A DNA stretch of 64,000 nucleotides from Talaromyces rugulosus. Lineage: Eukaryota > Ascomycota > Eurotiomycetes > Eurotiales > Trichocomaceae. The translations under genes and the position numbers were made by a program. Below the pieces are notes generated by a model. That model ran no database searches. It saw only the letters and a list, made by a program, of their open reading frames with translations, and was not told the DNA's origin. The DNA lies in contig NC_049562.1 in NCBI RefSeq assembly GCF_013368755.1, positions 4,402,001 to 4,466,000 on the forward strand, in the 5' to 3' direction. Positions 52,600 to 63,611 of the stretch are shown in pieces. Numbering within the stretch: the first letter of the stretch is position 1; each line of letters begins with the position of its first letter.

Positions 52600-55339
52600 T
52601 TACCGATTCAAATTCAAACTCGCTTCCTTGATTATATCCGAAACCCTGTTGATCCAGGACTGGGTAGCTGTCCAGTTACCAGAGTCGATGGCGTCTCGAA
52701 TAGCAGGGAAGAATCCCTCGTCGTAGCCGGACCAGGCTTGAGGCGCGAAGAGGACGTGTTTGAACTGCGTGCGGTTGGGGACCTGTTTTTGTTTCTTATT
52801 AGTAAATGTATAATATAAATAATAAATTGATTTGAGATTTTCAAGTCAAAGCACTTACTCCGCCACCCTCGGAGAGGTCCAAAAGATTGGTTTCAAAGTC
52901 GGCCATGCGAGCATTATGGTTGACGCGTCGCACCCCCAGCACATTACTTTCAAACCCGCCAGAGCCATAGACAGTAGTATACCAGGCTTGTTCCCACTCT
53001 TGAAACGTCGCGGCATTCGTCTGGAATACCTGCGCCGCATCGTGCAGCGGCCACATGTCCACGGTTTCTGACCGTTGCTGTGGATTTTTGGGGGATTTCA
53101 ATGGAGCACCTTTTGACTTTGCATATTTCTCCAGATCGACGACGTATTTGGCAACATCGGACGCATAGGCTTCCATATCATAGGGGAGAATGGGGCTGTC
53201 GGCAAGTTCCAAAAGCAATAAGGCCCAGAACTCAGCCAGCATACGGTGGCGGTCGAACCCAGGGTCACCGAATTGAGACATCCATTCAAAGTTCTCATAG
53301 CAGCTGTGATATGGGAAAGGCGCACCGCTGAAACCAAAGTCAATACTTGAAGTTCCTGCCATGTCTTGGAAAGCAACGTAGTCGCTGCCAGCGCCGAGGC
53401 CACCGAGGCTCTTTCCCTCTCCATCCCAGATATCCTTTAGAGTTTGGTTAGCTGCTACATCCGCTACTCGTCCCATGACTGAGTAGAGAATGCGTCGAAA
53501 GAGAGGTGACCCAGAAGCTTCAAAAGATTCCCCACTCACGCCAACATCGACATTGATATAGGCGAAGCCATCCAGCCGCAGACTTTCCATTTCATTTTCC
53601 ACGTGTTCAGTCGAACCTATGAGGTTGTACTCTTCCCCGTCCCAGCTTGCAAATTCGATGGTCCGAAGAGGCCGCCAGCCAAGGCTTAGCAGCTCCCCAA
53701 AAACCCTTACGACTTCCAAAAAGGCGGCAGTGCCACTTCCGGGGTCAACCCCACCAAAGCACCATGAGTCTCGGTGGTTGCCGACAACAATCTTCTTCTC
53801 AGGTTGCTCCATGCCGGTAATTCTTCCCAGCACATTATATATCGGTTGCCTTTCGACTTCGTCTTGTAAATTCATTAGGTTGACCTTGGGTGATGATTCA
53901 TCACCGGTCCACCATTCTAAGATGTCCGGCACACCGCCTACCCAGTCCTTCGGTGCCTTGGTACCATGGCCCTTGAGAACCTGTAATAACCTTTGTGCAT
54001 CTCTCCAAGCAATTGGAAGACTTGGTATTTGGACTAGACCAGGGGTTTCCGCTGGCGATAGGCGTTTCTCCTCATCTGGGGTCGAAGCAAAGCCTGGCGA
54101 AAGAACATCACCTACTACCCAAGACATGAGACTGACACCACCTCGCTGCACACCATCCTTGGGCATATATCGGCCATCCGGGTATACTGGGCCCTGAACA
54201 AAGCCATCCTCGGCGGGGTCTGAATAAATTATGCATCCTACGGCGCCAGCAAGTTCAGCTGCTTTGATCTTGAGGGCGCGGTCTCCCTGTGTACCATAAT
54301 ACCGCACAAGAGCGATGGATCCATTCAGAGAAATGCCCTTATCTGCGAGTTTTTGAAAATCCTCGCGAGACCCAAAGTTGGCGTACACGAGGGGTCCAGT
54401 GACATTACCAGACTTGGAATGGCCATGGAAAACCGGAGTTTGCTGGCGCGGCGGGTCTGTGTACACTTTCTTTTCGTCGATAGCGGCTTCCCATACCAGA
54501 TTAGGAGGGTCGACAATAGCCACACGACGGCCATCTGATCGCGGGTAATTCAGATATACTTGGAACTCTTCCATTTCCACTTGTTCCAACCCGGCGTTCA
54601 AAAATTCTTGCTCAATCAATTCGGCAAGCGCATAGCTGCCCTCTGTTCCCGCCATATGAGCGTATTGCGTCACCTTGTTGAGGTTGTCCATGATATTCGA
54701 CTGATTGATATGGCTCTGGACGAAATTCTCAACCGAAGATGGGGTGTAGGACTGGCCGACACTCATACGGGAGCCCATGGAAAACATATCGGACACAAAG
54801 AATATGTATACAGTCAAGACCACGATGAGAAGGCCCACCATTCGGAGAATGATCATACACGCCTGTCCTTCTTCATTCATCTGGAGTCGCCAAAAGTCGG
54901 GGCGAAATCGAAATCGGGGGAAATATTTTCGGAAAGGGAATTGGATATTCGACAATGTTTTCGTCAGGCTGGAAAAGGGTTTCGTAAAATGATGGCGTAA
55001 CGTCGGTCGAGTGGTTTGCGATGACGACTGACCGGAATCGTCGACGTCCATCTCGTGCAACTCGCGGCGCAAGTCTTCCATGGATTCACGCGGCGAATTT
55101 TCAGCCGACGAAGCGAGATAATCCATGCTCGAGCGCGCTGATTCCACGGTGGGCGGGTGATAGCCTCCATTATGAGTCGGCCGGTTGTCGCTGGATGTGC
55201 CATGGTGGAGGAGGCCCTGCCTCTCTAGATCATCACTTGAATGCTCGGGGCCGAGCTGTGAGGATCCTGGGCGAGAAGAGGTGGCCTCTTCGTAGCTCGG
55301 AATCGGCAGAGGCACATATTGAACCTTTTCGTCGGGCAT
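52600..55339 (-). CDS. Type II membrane M28 peptidase (Vps70 / glutamate carboxypeptidase II-like)
   Basis: Exon 1 is 55339-52859 and exon 2 is 52782-52600, joined after DLSEGGG to VPNRTQFKHVLFAP; the product is 887 aa. The order is a cytosolic tail (about 150 residues), one membrane helix at about 160-183 (CMIILRMVGLLIVVLTVYIF), a protease-associated domain, an M28 zinc peptidase domain, and a C-terminal TfR-like dimerisation domain. The zinc-site pieces are VVGNHRDSWCFGG (near 520), WDGEEYNLIGS, INVDVG and PFPYHSCYENF. It is related to human PSMA and yeast Vps70, which takes part in vacuolar sorting. The ligands look complete, so it may be active as a carboxypeptidase. Confidence 0.9.
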
Positions 55340-56632
55340 CGCCGAGATGGGGTTAACAGAGCTCTGCGGAGCCCTGCTGGTGTACGGAGATTAGGGACAG
55401 CGGACCATTCGGGATCATGATCTGGAGAATGAATGATGCACGGCGATCAGAAGCATAACGAAGCTGCTTCTTATAACCGAAGTAGCGACAGCGAGGGTGA
55501 CATGGAATAGCAATGAACGTCGTGGAGCGATCAGGACGGGTTGTGTACCGTGAAGGGATGTGTGTAACTGCGTAGTTGGTCTGGTGGTTACAGGAGAATG
55601 GCTGAGTCAGGCTCCCGAGGTGCGCTCTGGACGCGTGGCGCAGCAGGTGTCGCGCATTTCAGGAGGTCGCTGGCAGCTGCGCTCTTTTTTGGGGGTGGTT
55701 TTTTTTTCATTTTTCATAGACACAATTATTCGAGGTTTTCAAGTATGACAGAATGGGTGGTGAAGATTGGTGCAACTTTCTGAGATAGATCAAAATTACC
55801 ATCTCGGTGTGAGATTACGCGCTATGACAGGACGGGGGTATTGAAAGATTGATAAGATAAGCAGTCTCACTACGTCCATGATCAATCGCTACCAGCCTCA
55901 AATAAATAAAGTAAACGGTTTAATAGTATATTCGCGGAATATATTATTACAAAGACAATAAAAATGTCTTTGTGCTCTTTTTTCTGACTATCCAATTAGC
56001 CGATTGTCCAATAAAATGATGTCTAGGCTCAGGTTATTCAGACCTACAGAACTACCATATTCTCAATCTGGCTGTACAACACAGTCGGTGAGGTCAGTGG
56101 TTCGGAGCTAACGATTTTACAGTCTCGGATTCGAGTTAAGATATGCATTATTTCATAGGCGCCGATAACATTTGACTCTTGTCGGGTTCAAGTTCATCGG
56201 CGCAAAGGAATTTATATTGCAAATTAAATTCTCTGGCAGCATCATTACTACCGAATCACAGAACCATCGGCTCGGTGGGTTTTTGTCCTCTTCCTCTGCC
56301 AAGCGGAGTGTTAACTATTCCAAAAGAAAAGAAGAAGAAAAACGCCAAGACAGGAATCAATGCACGTATAACCAGCTGCAAGCCAATCGGAAATGTCATG
56401 GGTATCTAAACTGGTATAAAAAACTATTGTCGCCAGCTAGACAACATTATTGAACGGGAAAAACCGTAATGAGTGGTATGTCGAGATCGGGAATTGACCT
56501 TGAATGTTGGACTGATGGGGCGATGAAATTTTGTGTGGATTACCGTGGTTCGGGTGGCTTCCCCTCCACGTCGGAAATAAAAAATAACCTCAAACAGAGC
56601 GATATCAGGTAGACGAGCACAGCTATAAACAG
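55340..56632. other. Intergenic, upstream of the M28 peptidase
   Basis: This is promoter of the minus-strand peptidase and further AT-rich spacer towards the tRNA gene. No protein gene is supported. Confidence 0.5.
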
Positions 56633-56633
56633 C

Positions 56634-56642
56634 AAAAAAAAA
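56634..56642 (-). terminator. Poly-T terminator of the tRNA gene
   Basis: On the minus strand a run of nine T lies 13 nt beyond the end of the tRNA, as expected for RNA polymerase III termination. Confidence 0.75.
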
Positions 56643-56655
56643 GTAGGTTTGTAAT

Positions 56656-56741
56656 GCTCGTACTCGGATTTGAACCGAGGATCTCATCATTTGATCAGTT
56701 GTGATACTAGTGATGCGCTTTACCAACTAAGCCATACGAGC
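56656..56741 (-). tRNA. tRNA-Thr (anticodon AGU) with 14-nt intron
   Basis: The minus strand folds as a complete tRNA. The acceptor is GCTCGTA/TACGAGC, the D arm is GCTT-AGTTGGTA-AAGC, the anticodon stem is CATCA/TGATG with loop CT-AGT-A, and the T arm is CTCGG-TTCAAAT-CCGAG. A 14-nt intron (TCACAACTGATCAA) sits one base 3' of the anticodon, the canonical position. The mature length is 72 nt before CCA addition. The T arm includes the B-box GGTTCAAATCC. The anticodon AGT in DNA would decode threonine codons after A34-to-inosine editing. Confidence 0.93.
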
Positions 56742-58231
56742 TGTTGTTGACACTGAGCACCTAAAATGGACTCATCTCCGTGGTGGATACTGAAGCGTAG
56801 CATCAAGCCACACCATGAAACCGAGGGTTCGGAATTTGCGCTTCGAAACGTCAGTTGGTGCCCTCGTGTTGTGTTGTATTTGTGGGTTTTAAGGTGTTGA
56901 TTAATATGCTTCAACGTTGGGTATCCAACATTGAAATTTCGAATGTTCAAATGTTAATTCAAATAGTTCGACAGCTGATCCATTGCTGCGTCACATATAT
57001 ATATATTCTAAAGCGATCCACTTTCATGTCAGTAACCATCTGAATCTGGTTGACCTGACTAATTGACATCTACATGTATTTAAATATATACCATCGATGG
57101 CAATCGAGGCACAATACACTTAAATCCAAAACTAACACCAACCATAATTGATTCAATGCTCCAATGTTGGTCAACTACACAATCACGTGCAAGACCGGCT
57201 TGGAGCCCTGGACACTAAAGCATAGAATGTATACAACATTGAACTAATCAACCAATAATCCTAAAAAGGATTGACTGATCTATTCAATATTTACCATACT
57301 ACCAAAGCAGATTTCAAAGAACATCATGGCTGAGCGATTCAATACATGCCTCGCTTAACTCTATCTAGGACATCATACGACAATTATACCACATATAAAC
57401 ACTATACCTTATGCAGTAATGCGGGGGTTCCAGGGATCCAAAGACGTAAGCTGGGCGTCGGTTGGTTTTCGGGAACCGAACAAGAGCATTATTCTGACTC
57501 GCATACGAAAAGGAGGTATCAAGACGAGAATTACAATAATAATAACAACAAGAATTTGCAACGTTGGCACTGCAGTTTGCATGCAAGAACAGACTAGTGG
57601 GGCGGGGGCACAGTTCCAGGCCTGTGACTGGCCAGAGTGTACGCATCAGGGCCCACATTACTACCATTTACGGCCTAGCGCGCACGCTGGGGTGCAAAAT
57701 GTTAAAACCCGAAGAAGCAAACTGCGAATTTTCGATATACAAAACTGACTGGCGGTCAGCGATGCTGGACGTGGCCCCCCCCCGCGCCCGCCACTCTCGT
57801 GGGCTAAATAAATATTAAAATAATACAGACACACGCGTCCCGTGTCATATAATAGCTTCGGCGGAAAAAAAAAGGGGGAGGGGGGAGCGATTGGCAGACC
57901 GAGCCAAGGTACGATTTATTGAGCATTATTATTACTAGTAATTTATTGCGGCCCCGCGGGAGCCTGGCGAATCGTGTGCGCGCCCTGGTGATCCACCTCA
58001 TTCTTGCCCCCTTTGATTTCTGCCTCCAGCTTCACCGGTGTCGCTTCTTCTTCTTCCTCCTTTACTTCTTCTTCATCTTATTCCTGTCTCCTTGCAGTCT
58101 TCTGTAAACGGTGTTCTGTATAGACGGTTGTTCTCCCCGCCAAAAAAAAAGAAGGTCAATAGCATCGCAAATACCTGGTTCCTTTTTTTGTTATCTTTTT
58201 TCCTCTCTGTGCATACTACCCCGCCGACACC
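56742..58231. other. Intergenic upstream of HMG-CoA synthase
   Basis: It includes a hairpin at 56910-56935, a run of C at about 57775-57783 and CT-rich leader from about 58020. No protein gene is supported. A weak frame 57346-57818 is split and low-complexity. Confidence 0.45.
56910..56935. repeat. Small inverted repeat
   Basis: TTCAACGTTGG and CCAACATTGAA, separated by gtat, pair with one mismatch. Similar caacattga/ttcaatg words recur up to about 57245. Confidence 0.5.
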
Positions 58232-59783
58232 ATGTCTCGCCCCCAGAACATCGGCATCAAGGCCATTGAGATCTATTTCCCAAGCCAGGTAGGTGTTGGC
58301 CTCGTACCAGGTGTCTTGCAGAAGAGGAGAAAGCTAATTGCTTGTTGTATACAGTGCGTTGACCAGGCCGAGTTGGAGAAATTCGATGGCGTGAGCGCAG
58401 GAAAATACACCATTGGCCTCGGCCAGACCAAGATGAGCTTCTGCGACGACCGTGAGGGTAGGTGTTTGAATACTCTGGGCTAGAGAGGTGGAGTGGCTAA
58501 CACAGGCTTTTGACTAGACATCTATTCTATTGCTCTGACCACCCTCTCGTCCCTGTTCCGTAAATACAGCATCGACCCCGCCTCCATTGGACGCCTGGAA
58601 GTCGGTACCGAAACCCTGCTGGACAAATCCAAGTCGGTCAAGTCTGTCCTTATGCAACTGTTCGAGGAGTCCGGAAACTCCAACGTCGAGGGTGTCGACA
58701 CCGTCAATGCCTGCTACGGAGGTACCAACGCCGTCTTCAACAGCATCAACTGGGTCGAGTCTTCTGCCTGGGATGGCCGGGATGCCATTGTCGTGTGCGG
58801 TGACATTGCCCTCTATGCCAAGGGAGCAGCTCGTCCCACCGGTGGTGCCGGATGTGTCGCCATGGTCATCGGCCCCGATGCCCCCATTGTCTTCGAGCCC
58901 GGTCTCCGTGGCAGCTATGTCAGCCACGCCTACGACTTCTACAAGCCCGACCTGACCAGCGAGTACCCGGTCGTCGACGGCCACTTCTCGCTCCGATGCT
59001 ACACCGAAGCTGTCGATGCCTGTTACAAGGCCTACAATGCGCGGGAGAAGGTCCTGCAGCAGAAGAATGGCACCAACGGTGTGGTCTCGGAGGATAAGAC
59101 CCCCCTGGACCGTTTCGACTACGTGCTCTTCCACGCGCCTACCTGCAAGTTGGTGTCCAAGTCGTACGCACGCATGCTTTACAACGACTACCTCGCCAAC
59201 CCTTCCCACCCGGCTTTTGCGGAAGTTCCCGCCGAGATCCGCGACCTCGACTATGAAAAGTCTTTGACCGATCGCACCCTCGAGAAGATCTTCATGGGCC
59301 TGGCCAAGAAGCGCTTCGCCGAGCGCGTCCAACCGACCATTGACGTCGCTACCCTGTGCGGTAACATGTACACCGCCAGTGTCTACGGTGGCCTTGTGAG
59401 TATGCTGGCCAACGTTACCTTTGACCCTAGTCAGCAGAAGCGCGTTGCTCTGTTCAGCTACGGCAGTGGCCTGGCCAGTTCGATCTTCAGCTTCAAGGTG
59501 GTCGGCGATGTCTCCGCCTTGGCCAAGAACCTTGACCTGCAAAACCGATTGAACAACCGCCGCGTGGTGCCCCCGTCGGAGTACGATGCTGTAAGTTGCC
59601 TTGTTCGCATTTGAATTCCACAGTCTTAGGAGCTAATGATTTCAGAAATGCTTGCTCCGTGAGCACGCCCACCTCAAGAAGAACTTCAAGCCGGCCGGTG
59701 ATGCCGAAACCCTGCTTCCAGGCACTTACTACCTGACCGAAGTTGACGACATGTTCCGACGAAAATACGCCGTCAAGGCATAA
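58232..59783 (+). CDS. erg13: Hydroxymethylglutaryl-CoA synthase
   Basis: The exons 58232-58288, 58355-58457, 58518-59590 and 59646-59783 join in frame and give 456 aa. The enzyme condenses acetyl-CoA with acetoacetyl-CoA to HMG-CoA in the mevalonate/ergosterol pathway, in the cytosol. It starts [20 protein letters not shown], and the catalytic Cys is in [19 protein letters not shown]. The conserved downstream parts are [20 protein letters not shown] and [18 protein letters not shown]. There is no mitochondrial presequence. The last exon ends in a short basic KYAVKA without a membrane anchor. A large antisense frame covers exon 3 and is not a gene. Confidence 0.95.
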
Positions 59784-60255
59784 TCGATTGGATTGGATGA
59801 TGATTGACCTAATACGACGAAACGAATGAGTACGTAGCTTGGGAAGCTGGGAACGGAATTTCGATACCATCTATCTGCTGTTTGCTATTGCCCGATCTAG
59901 ACGACATAGACCTGGTCGGCCAAGGCTCCTCCTGGTTCTCATTTGTTCCTCTGCTCCGGCCTTGTGTATAGAGGCCTCTTTCTTTGCGCCGCCCCTCTTC
60001 TTTTTAGTTTTTACGATGGATAGTTAACCGGAATATAATATGATCTAATAATACATCAAACACCAACACACCGGATCGGCAGGGGATCAGCCGGTAGTAT
60101 ATGCATGTACTACATGTATGTACTCCGTATGGAGTTCGGTGCGGGCGACGCCGAGAGTGGGACGGGAACGAGCCATAGTTTATTTCTATTTTTATTTTTA
60201 GACTTATTTCTACGCACGGGTTTATTTTTATACAGTACATACAATTATATTGTAT
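59784..60255. other. Intergenic
   Basis: This is the 3' region of the HMG-CoA synthase gene, with the T-rich tttatttctatttttattttta at about 60179-60200. No gene is seen. Confidence 0.5.
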
Positions 60256-60558
60256 TTATTTTCCCCACCGGCCAGTGCGCGTGGGTGTTTCGAGTTCGCA
60301 GTGCTCGTGAAACACAGCGCCGGCCAACCAGAGCGCGTTCCCGCAGTCCGAGCAGCGATGGGGCTTCAAATGTTCGGTATAGCATCCGATCGTCGACCTG
60401 TGCGTTTCTGAGATTCTGCACGATCTGGAGCCGGTTGACTCGCGTGCTGCACCGGCGCCAGTGCTCTGGCCACTGCTGGCCAATCCACGCCTGGTGTCGC
60501 ATGCTTTCTCGAGCATATATCGTTTCAGAGCCCCCAGTGCCGCCCAATGAGCGGGCAT
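60256..60558 (-). CDS. Doubtful ORF with Cys/His-rich segment
   Basis: A 100-codon frame from ATG 60558 reads MPAHWAALGALKRYMLEKAC and near the end KPHRCSDCGNALWLAGAVFH followed by EHCELE. CSDC plus HEHC could coordinate one zinc. An overlapping frame (60245-60547) is similar in length and equally plausible (NRLQIVQNLRNAQVDDRMLY). Only one can be coding. The area is GC-rich and CpG-rich, unlike its surroundings. I cannot assign a family. Confidence 0.25.
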   Translation of the reverse strand: MPAHWAALGALKRYMLEKACDTRRGLASSGQSTGAGAARESTGSRSCRISETHRSTIGCYTEHLKPHRCSDCGNALWLAGAVFHEHCELETPTRTGRWGK

Positions 60559-60594
60559 AGCGCCGTGATGCCCATGCAGCGCGTGCTGCGATAG

Positions 60595-61023
60595 ATGCCC
60601 CCCCCGCCTAGGGATCTCCCAAACAGAGTCTTTCGCCTATGCGCGGCCGCGATCAAAATAGAAACATGCGCTCCTGAAACTGTCGAGGCGCGTGCTCTGA
60701 TTGCTGGACGTTATCCACCCTTCGATCAACAGGGCAGCCCGGCGCTTACGCCAACAAGCCCTAACTCGCAGCGGCCTTGGCGTTTGTCCAAACTCCTGGC
60801 CCAGGCTCTCTGGTGCCTGTTACTGGCGATCATACTGACAGCTGGTCTGTTTTCGTTTGCCTCATAATTTTTATTATGTTTCTTCTTGCCGCTGAAGAAA
60901 CGGCGCTATCGTGCCCCTCCCCTCCGAGAGCGCTTGCGTCTGCTTCGTGTCTCCCCCCGGGTTATTAATAGCATCTTCTCCAGATGGCGTGTTACTGATT
61001 ATAGAACACCAGATGCTTGCTAG
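60595..61023 (+). pseudogene. Possible decayed membrane-protein gene
   Basis: One frame starts at 60595, carries a hydrophobic stretch (AQALWCLLLAIILTAGLFSF), meets TAA at 60865, and then continues open in the same frame with FLPLKKRRYRAPPLRERLRL and NSIFSRWRVTDYRTPDAC until TAG at 61021. A further protein-like piece in another frame (LDVSRLLLHDEPSVREWIRS) lies at about 61143-61264. It may be one broken gene or an intron-containing gene I could not assemble. No family is recognised. Confidence 0.25.
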
Positions 61024-61715
61024 CATGTTGACACCCGAGGGGACAGCTACACGAGCAGCACGAGCTAGCCCGATTGATGCTCTTGAAACACAAAAGTTTC
61101 CCAAATTAGATCTTCCCACGCGACTTCCAGCACGAAACCCATCTTGATGTTTCGCGTCTCCTTCTTCACGACGAGCCATCAGTTCGTGAATGGATCCGCT
61201 CTGAACCCTCCTGGTGGTTTCAACTTGAGCAGATCAGGCAGCCGGAGGCCAATTTGGCGTCATGATGGAGCTTTGGCGTGTGTTTCAGATTTCTCCGTCT
61301 GGATACGTTCGGACGGAGGTTGTTGAAGTTGACGTCCTGGCCTCAAACATTTAACAACCTCATGCTGCCCAGTGAGGCCCCTCTTTCTCTTTCTTGTCCA
61401 TGCCTTCATCGACTTGAATGTATCACAGCAAGGCCGGCCTTCACTTGATCGTTGTTGATATTCATCTTATGTCTTGCTTCATCGTCATCTTCTTCTTCAG
61501 CCTCACTTGCATATTCCCTGTCTTCTATTAGTTTAGGGCTGGAACACTTACCCTATAACACTACATTGTTGACAGCTGGTCTTCCCTGATTACTTCATTG
61601 TACCATCAGCTTCCTGGCGTGGCTATCTAAAAGTACCCTTTGTGCAACATTGGTAAGACTCAATGTACCCCATGCTTTTATAAAACTTTACTAACATCAT
61701 CTTGAGATCACCACG
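61024..61715. other. Leader and promoter of the gene at 61716
   Basis: It includes the unassigned coding-like piece near 61143-61264, then CT-rich leader. No clear TATA box is seen. Confidence 0.35.
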
Positions 61716-63611
61716 ATGTCTCTGGCAGACTCGTACTATTTGCCCACTACGCCTCCTACAGTAGCTAGACTACATGACGTAGATGGAGCACATAGTCGCA
61801 ACCACTCCGGCTCCTCCCGCCATTCTCAGGGTTCTTCTCCTGACTCTGTCTTGACTGCGGCCACCACCCCAAGCATATCGCCAAACTACCAACACGGACC
61901 TCCACTCCTGCCCAAGATCCGGACGCAGGATGTTATTATTGAGCCTATCTCTAATGTCGGACCACGTCGTCATCGTCGTGTCTTGTCCAGCACTCGCAAC
62001 CCTCCTGGGTTCATGCCCTATCCCTTGAACCGGCCATATCCTCTGTCACGAAACGCAGTAGATGCTCCTGATTGTAACGGCCTCATCTCGCCTATATCAC
62101 CAGCCTCGGTTCAAACTCCAGTGACGACGAGTGGCCTATCCTCTCCAATTGCTCTGACAACGGCTGCGAAACGCAAGAGTACCTCTGGCCACTCGCGTTC
62201 CGATTCTGCATCAAGCATCGATGACGGTACCATCTCCCGCTACGGCTACCCAACCTATAGACAGCTTCCCAAGTATCTCTCTCGGTCAGATGCTTCCCCC
62301 GTTAGTCCGGTCGACGGCACTTCTTTTGTCTTTCCTCCCTATGGCCAGGTCCCTCCGGTGCGCGTACTTCGCCCACTTGATGTGCAGTCGCAGTCACCGT
62401 ATGGGGCGGCAATTCCATCGCCTCAGTACGAGTATCTCCGTGTTCAAAGCGCTCAGCCATCCCCAGTCGGCTTTCTTACACCAGCTATGCCGTCGCCATC
62501 ATCGTCGACCACCTTGTTAACCCACTTGACCGATCCTATACCTGCAGTCAACCTGGTCCGCACAGTCAACTACGGCCCAACCCGAGGCCTTCATGATTAT
62601 TTCTGGTGGGATGTTCGCCAACTGCGCAGCTGGTCGTCCTTTTGCCCTTCCACCTTCAACCAAGTCAAGGGACTCACCCAGCTTTTGAAAACCCCGATTC
62701 CTGGTCAATTCACACCACGGCCGTCTGTCCCGTCCAATCGGTTGGCACCCGAGTCGGAAACCTCGCTTATTGGAGTCATAAATGACATTTATGCGCCTCT
62801 CCTCAACGCAGCTCTGGCAGTGTCACAAGGGAATGACCATATGAGACTTTATATTTCCCCGGAGGCTACTTCACCAGGTAGAGGAGTCGCCAATGGACCT
62901 CATTTCCTAGCAAACTACTCTTCCGACTCCGAACAAACCAGCTCGGGCTCGCCGCGGGGGCGCGTGGTTGGAATCGCCAAATGTTTTGATCGCTGGAATA
63001 CAGGCATGCGCAACGAACCTCCCCATCGTCGTGTAGAATACCTAAAAGGCATCGCCCATCTACAGCGGTGTATGCGCGAGCATTCTTGCCGGTACGGGTT
63101 TATTATCAGTGAGATCGAGTTAGTGTGTGTTCGCGCTGGATGCGACGATGACGACGATGTCCCTTACTTTGGATACCTTGAACTCTCGTCCCCGATCCCC
63201 ACGAGCGAGTCATCAGCATCCTATGATGGCTCAAGAAGATCCGTCACCCCCCGCTCTTCTGATGGAGAGTCGCGTAGCGTCTCCCCATCTTCGTCCTCGG
63301 AAGTGGACGATGGCCGCGGACTGGGAGCTCCCATGACGGCAGCATTGGCACTGTACTTTCTTCTCATGCTGTCGAAAGCAGTCCCTCTACCCTCACAGCC
63401 CTCGGGCCATCTCAATGTCGGCGGACTCGGAGCCCTCAGCCGGCAACGAGTCCTACCTGACGCCAAGGACAAATGGATGCCCGAGCCACAGACGGGCGAG
63501 AAGCGAGAAGCAAAACGAGTGCGCGGCTGGATCTGGCCTCAGGATGCCTGGCATCGACGCGAGGGTGCTCGCCCGAGGAGTGAAGCCAAGTCGAGGAAAT
63601 CGCGCAAATAG
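61716..63611 (+). CDS. Ser/Pro-rich conserved fungal protein, unknown function
   Basis: The intronless gene encodes 631 aa. The first 275 residues are disordered and Ser/Pro/Tyr-rich with many SP pairs (SPISPASVQTPVTTSGLSSP), suggesting phosphorylation. A folded part at about 280-500 contains RTVNYGPTRGLHDYFWWDVR, WSSFCPSTFNQVKGLTQLLK, VEYLKGIAHLQRCMREHSCR and YGFIISEIELVCVRAGCDDD. A hydrophobic helix (APMTAALALYFLLMLSKAVP) and a basic tail (RPRSEAKSRKSRK) end the protein. The folded core recalls nuclease-like or kinase-like fungal proteins with a late Ile-Ile-Ser-Glu-Ile-Glu strand, but I cannot name a family. Confidence 0.75.
   Translation: MSLADSYYLPTTPPTVARLHDVDGAHSRNHSGSSRHSQGSSPDSVLTAATTPSISPNYQHGPPLLPKIRTQDVIIEPISNVGPRRHRRVLSSTRNPPGFMPYPLNRPYPLSRNAVDAPDCNGLISPISPASVQTPVTTSGLSSPIALTTAAKRKSTSGHSRSDSASSIDDGTISRYGYPTYRQLPKYLSRSDASPVSPVDGTSFVFPPYGQVPPVRVLRPLDVQSQSPYGAAIPSPQYEYLRVQSAQPSPVGFLTPAMPSPSSSTTLLTHLTDPIPAVNLVRTVNYGPTRGLHDYFWWDVRQLRSWSSFCPSTFNQVKGLTQLLKTPIPGQFTPRPSVPSNRLAPESETSLIGVINDIYAPLLNAALAVSQGNDHMRLYISPEATSPGRGVANGPHFLANYSSDSEQTSSGSPRGRVVGIAKCFDRWNTGMRNEPPHRRVEYLKGIAHLQRCMREHSCRYGFIISEIELVCVRAGCDDDDDVPYFGYLELSSPIPTSESSASYDGSRRSVTPRSSDGESRSVSPSSSSEVDDGRGLGAPMTAALALYFLLMLSKAVPLPSQPSGHLNVGGLGALSRQRVLPDAKDKWMPEPQTGEKREAKRVRGWIWPQDAWHRREGARPRSEAKSRKSRK

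Noticed and set aside
58514..59542. 342-codon frame on the minus strand
   Set aside because: It lies entirely antisense to exon 3 of the HMG-CoA synthase gene and reflects that gene's codon bias; no domain is seen.
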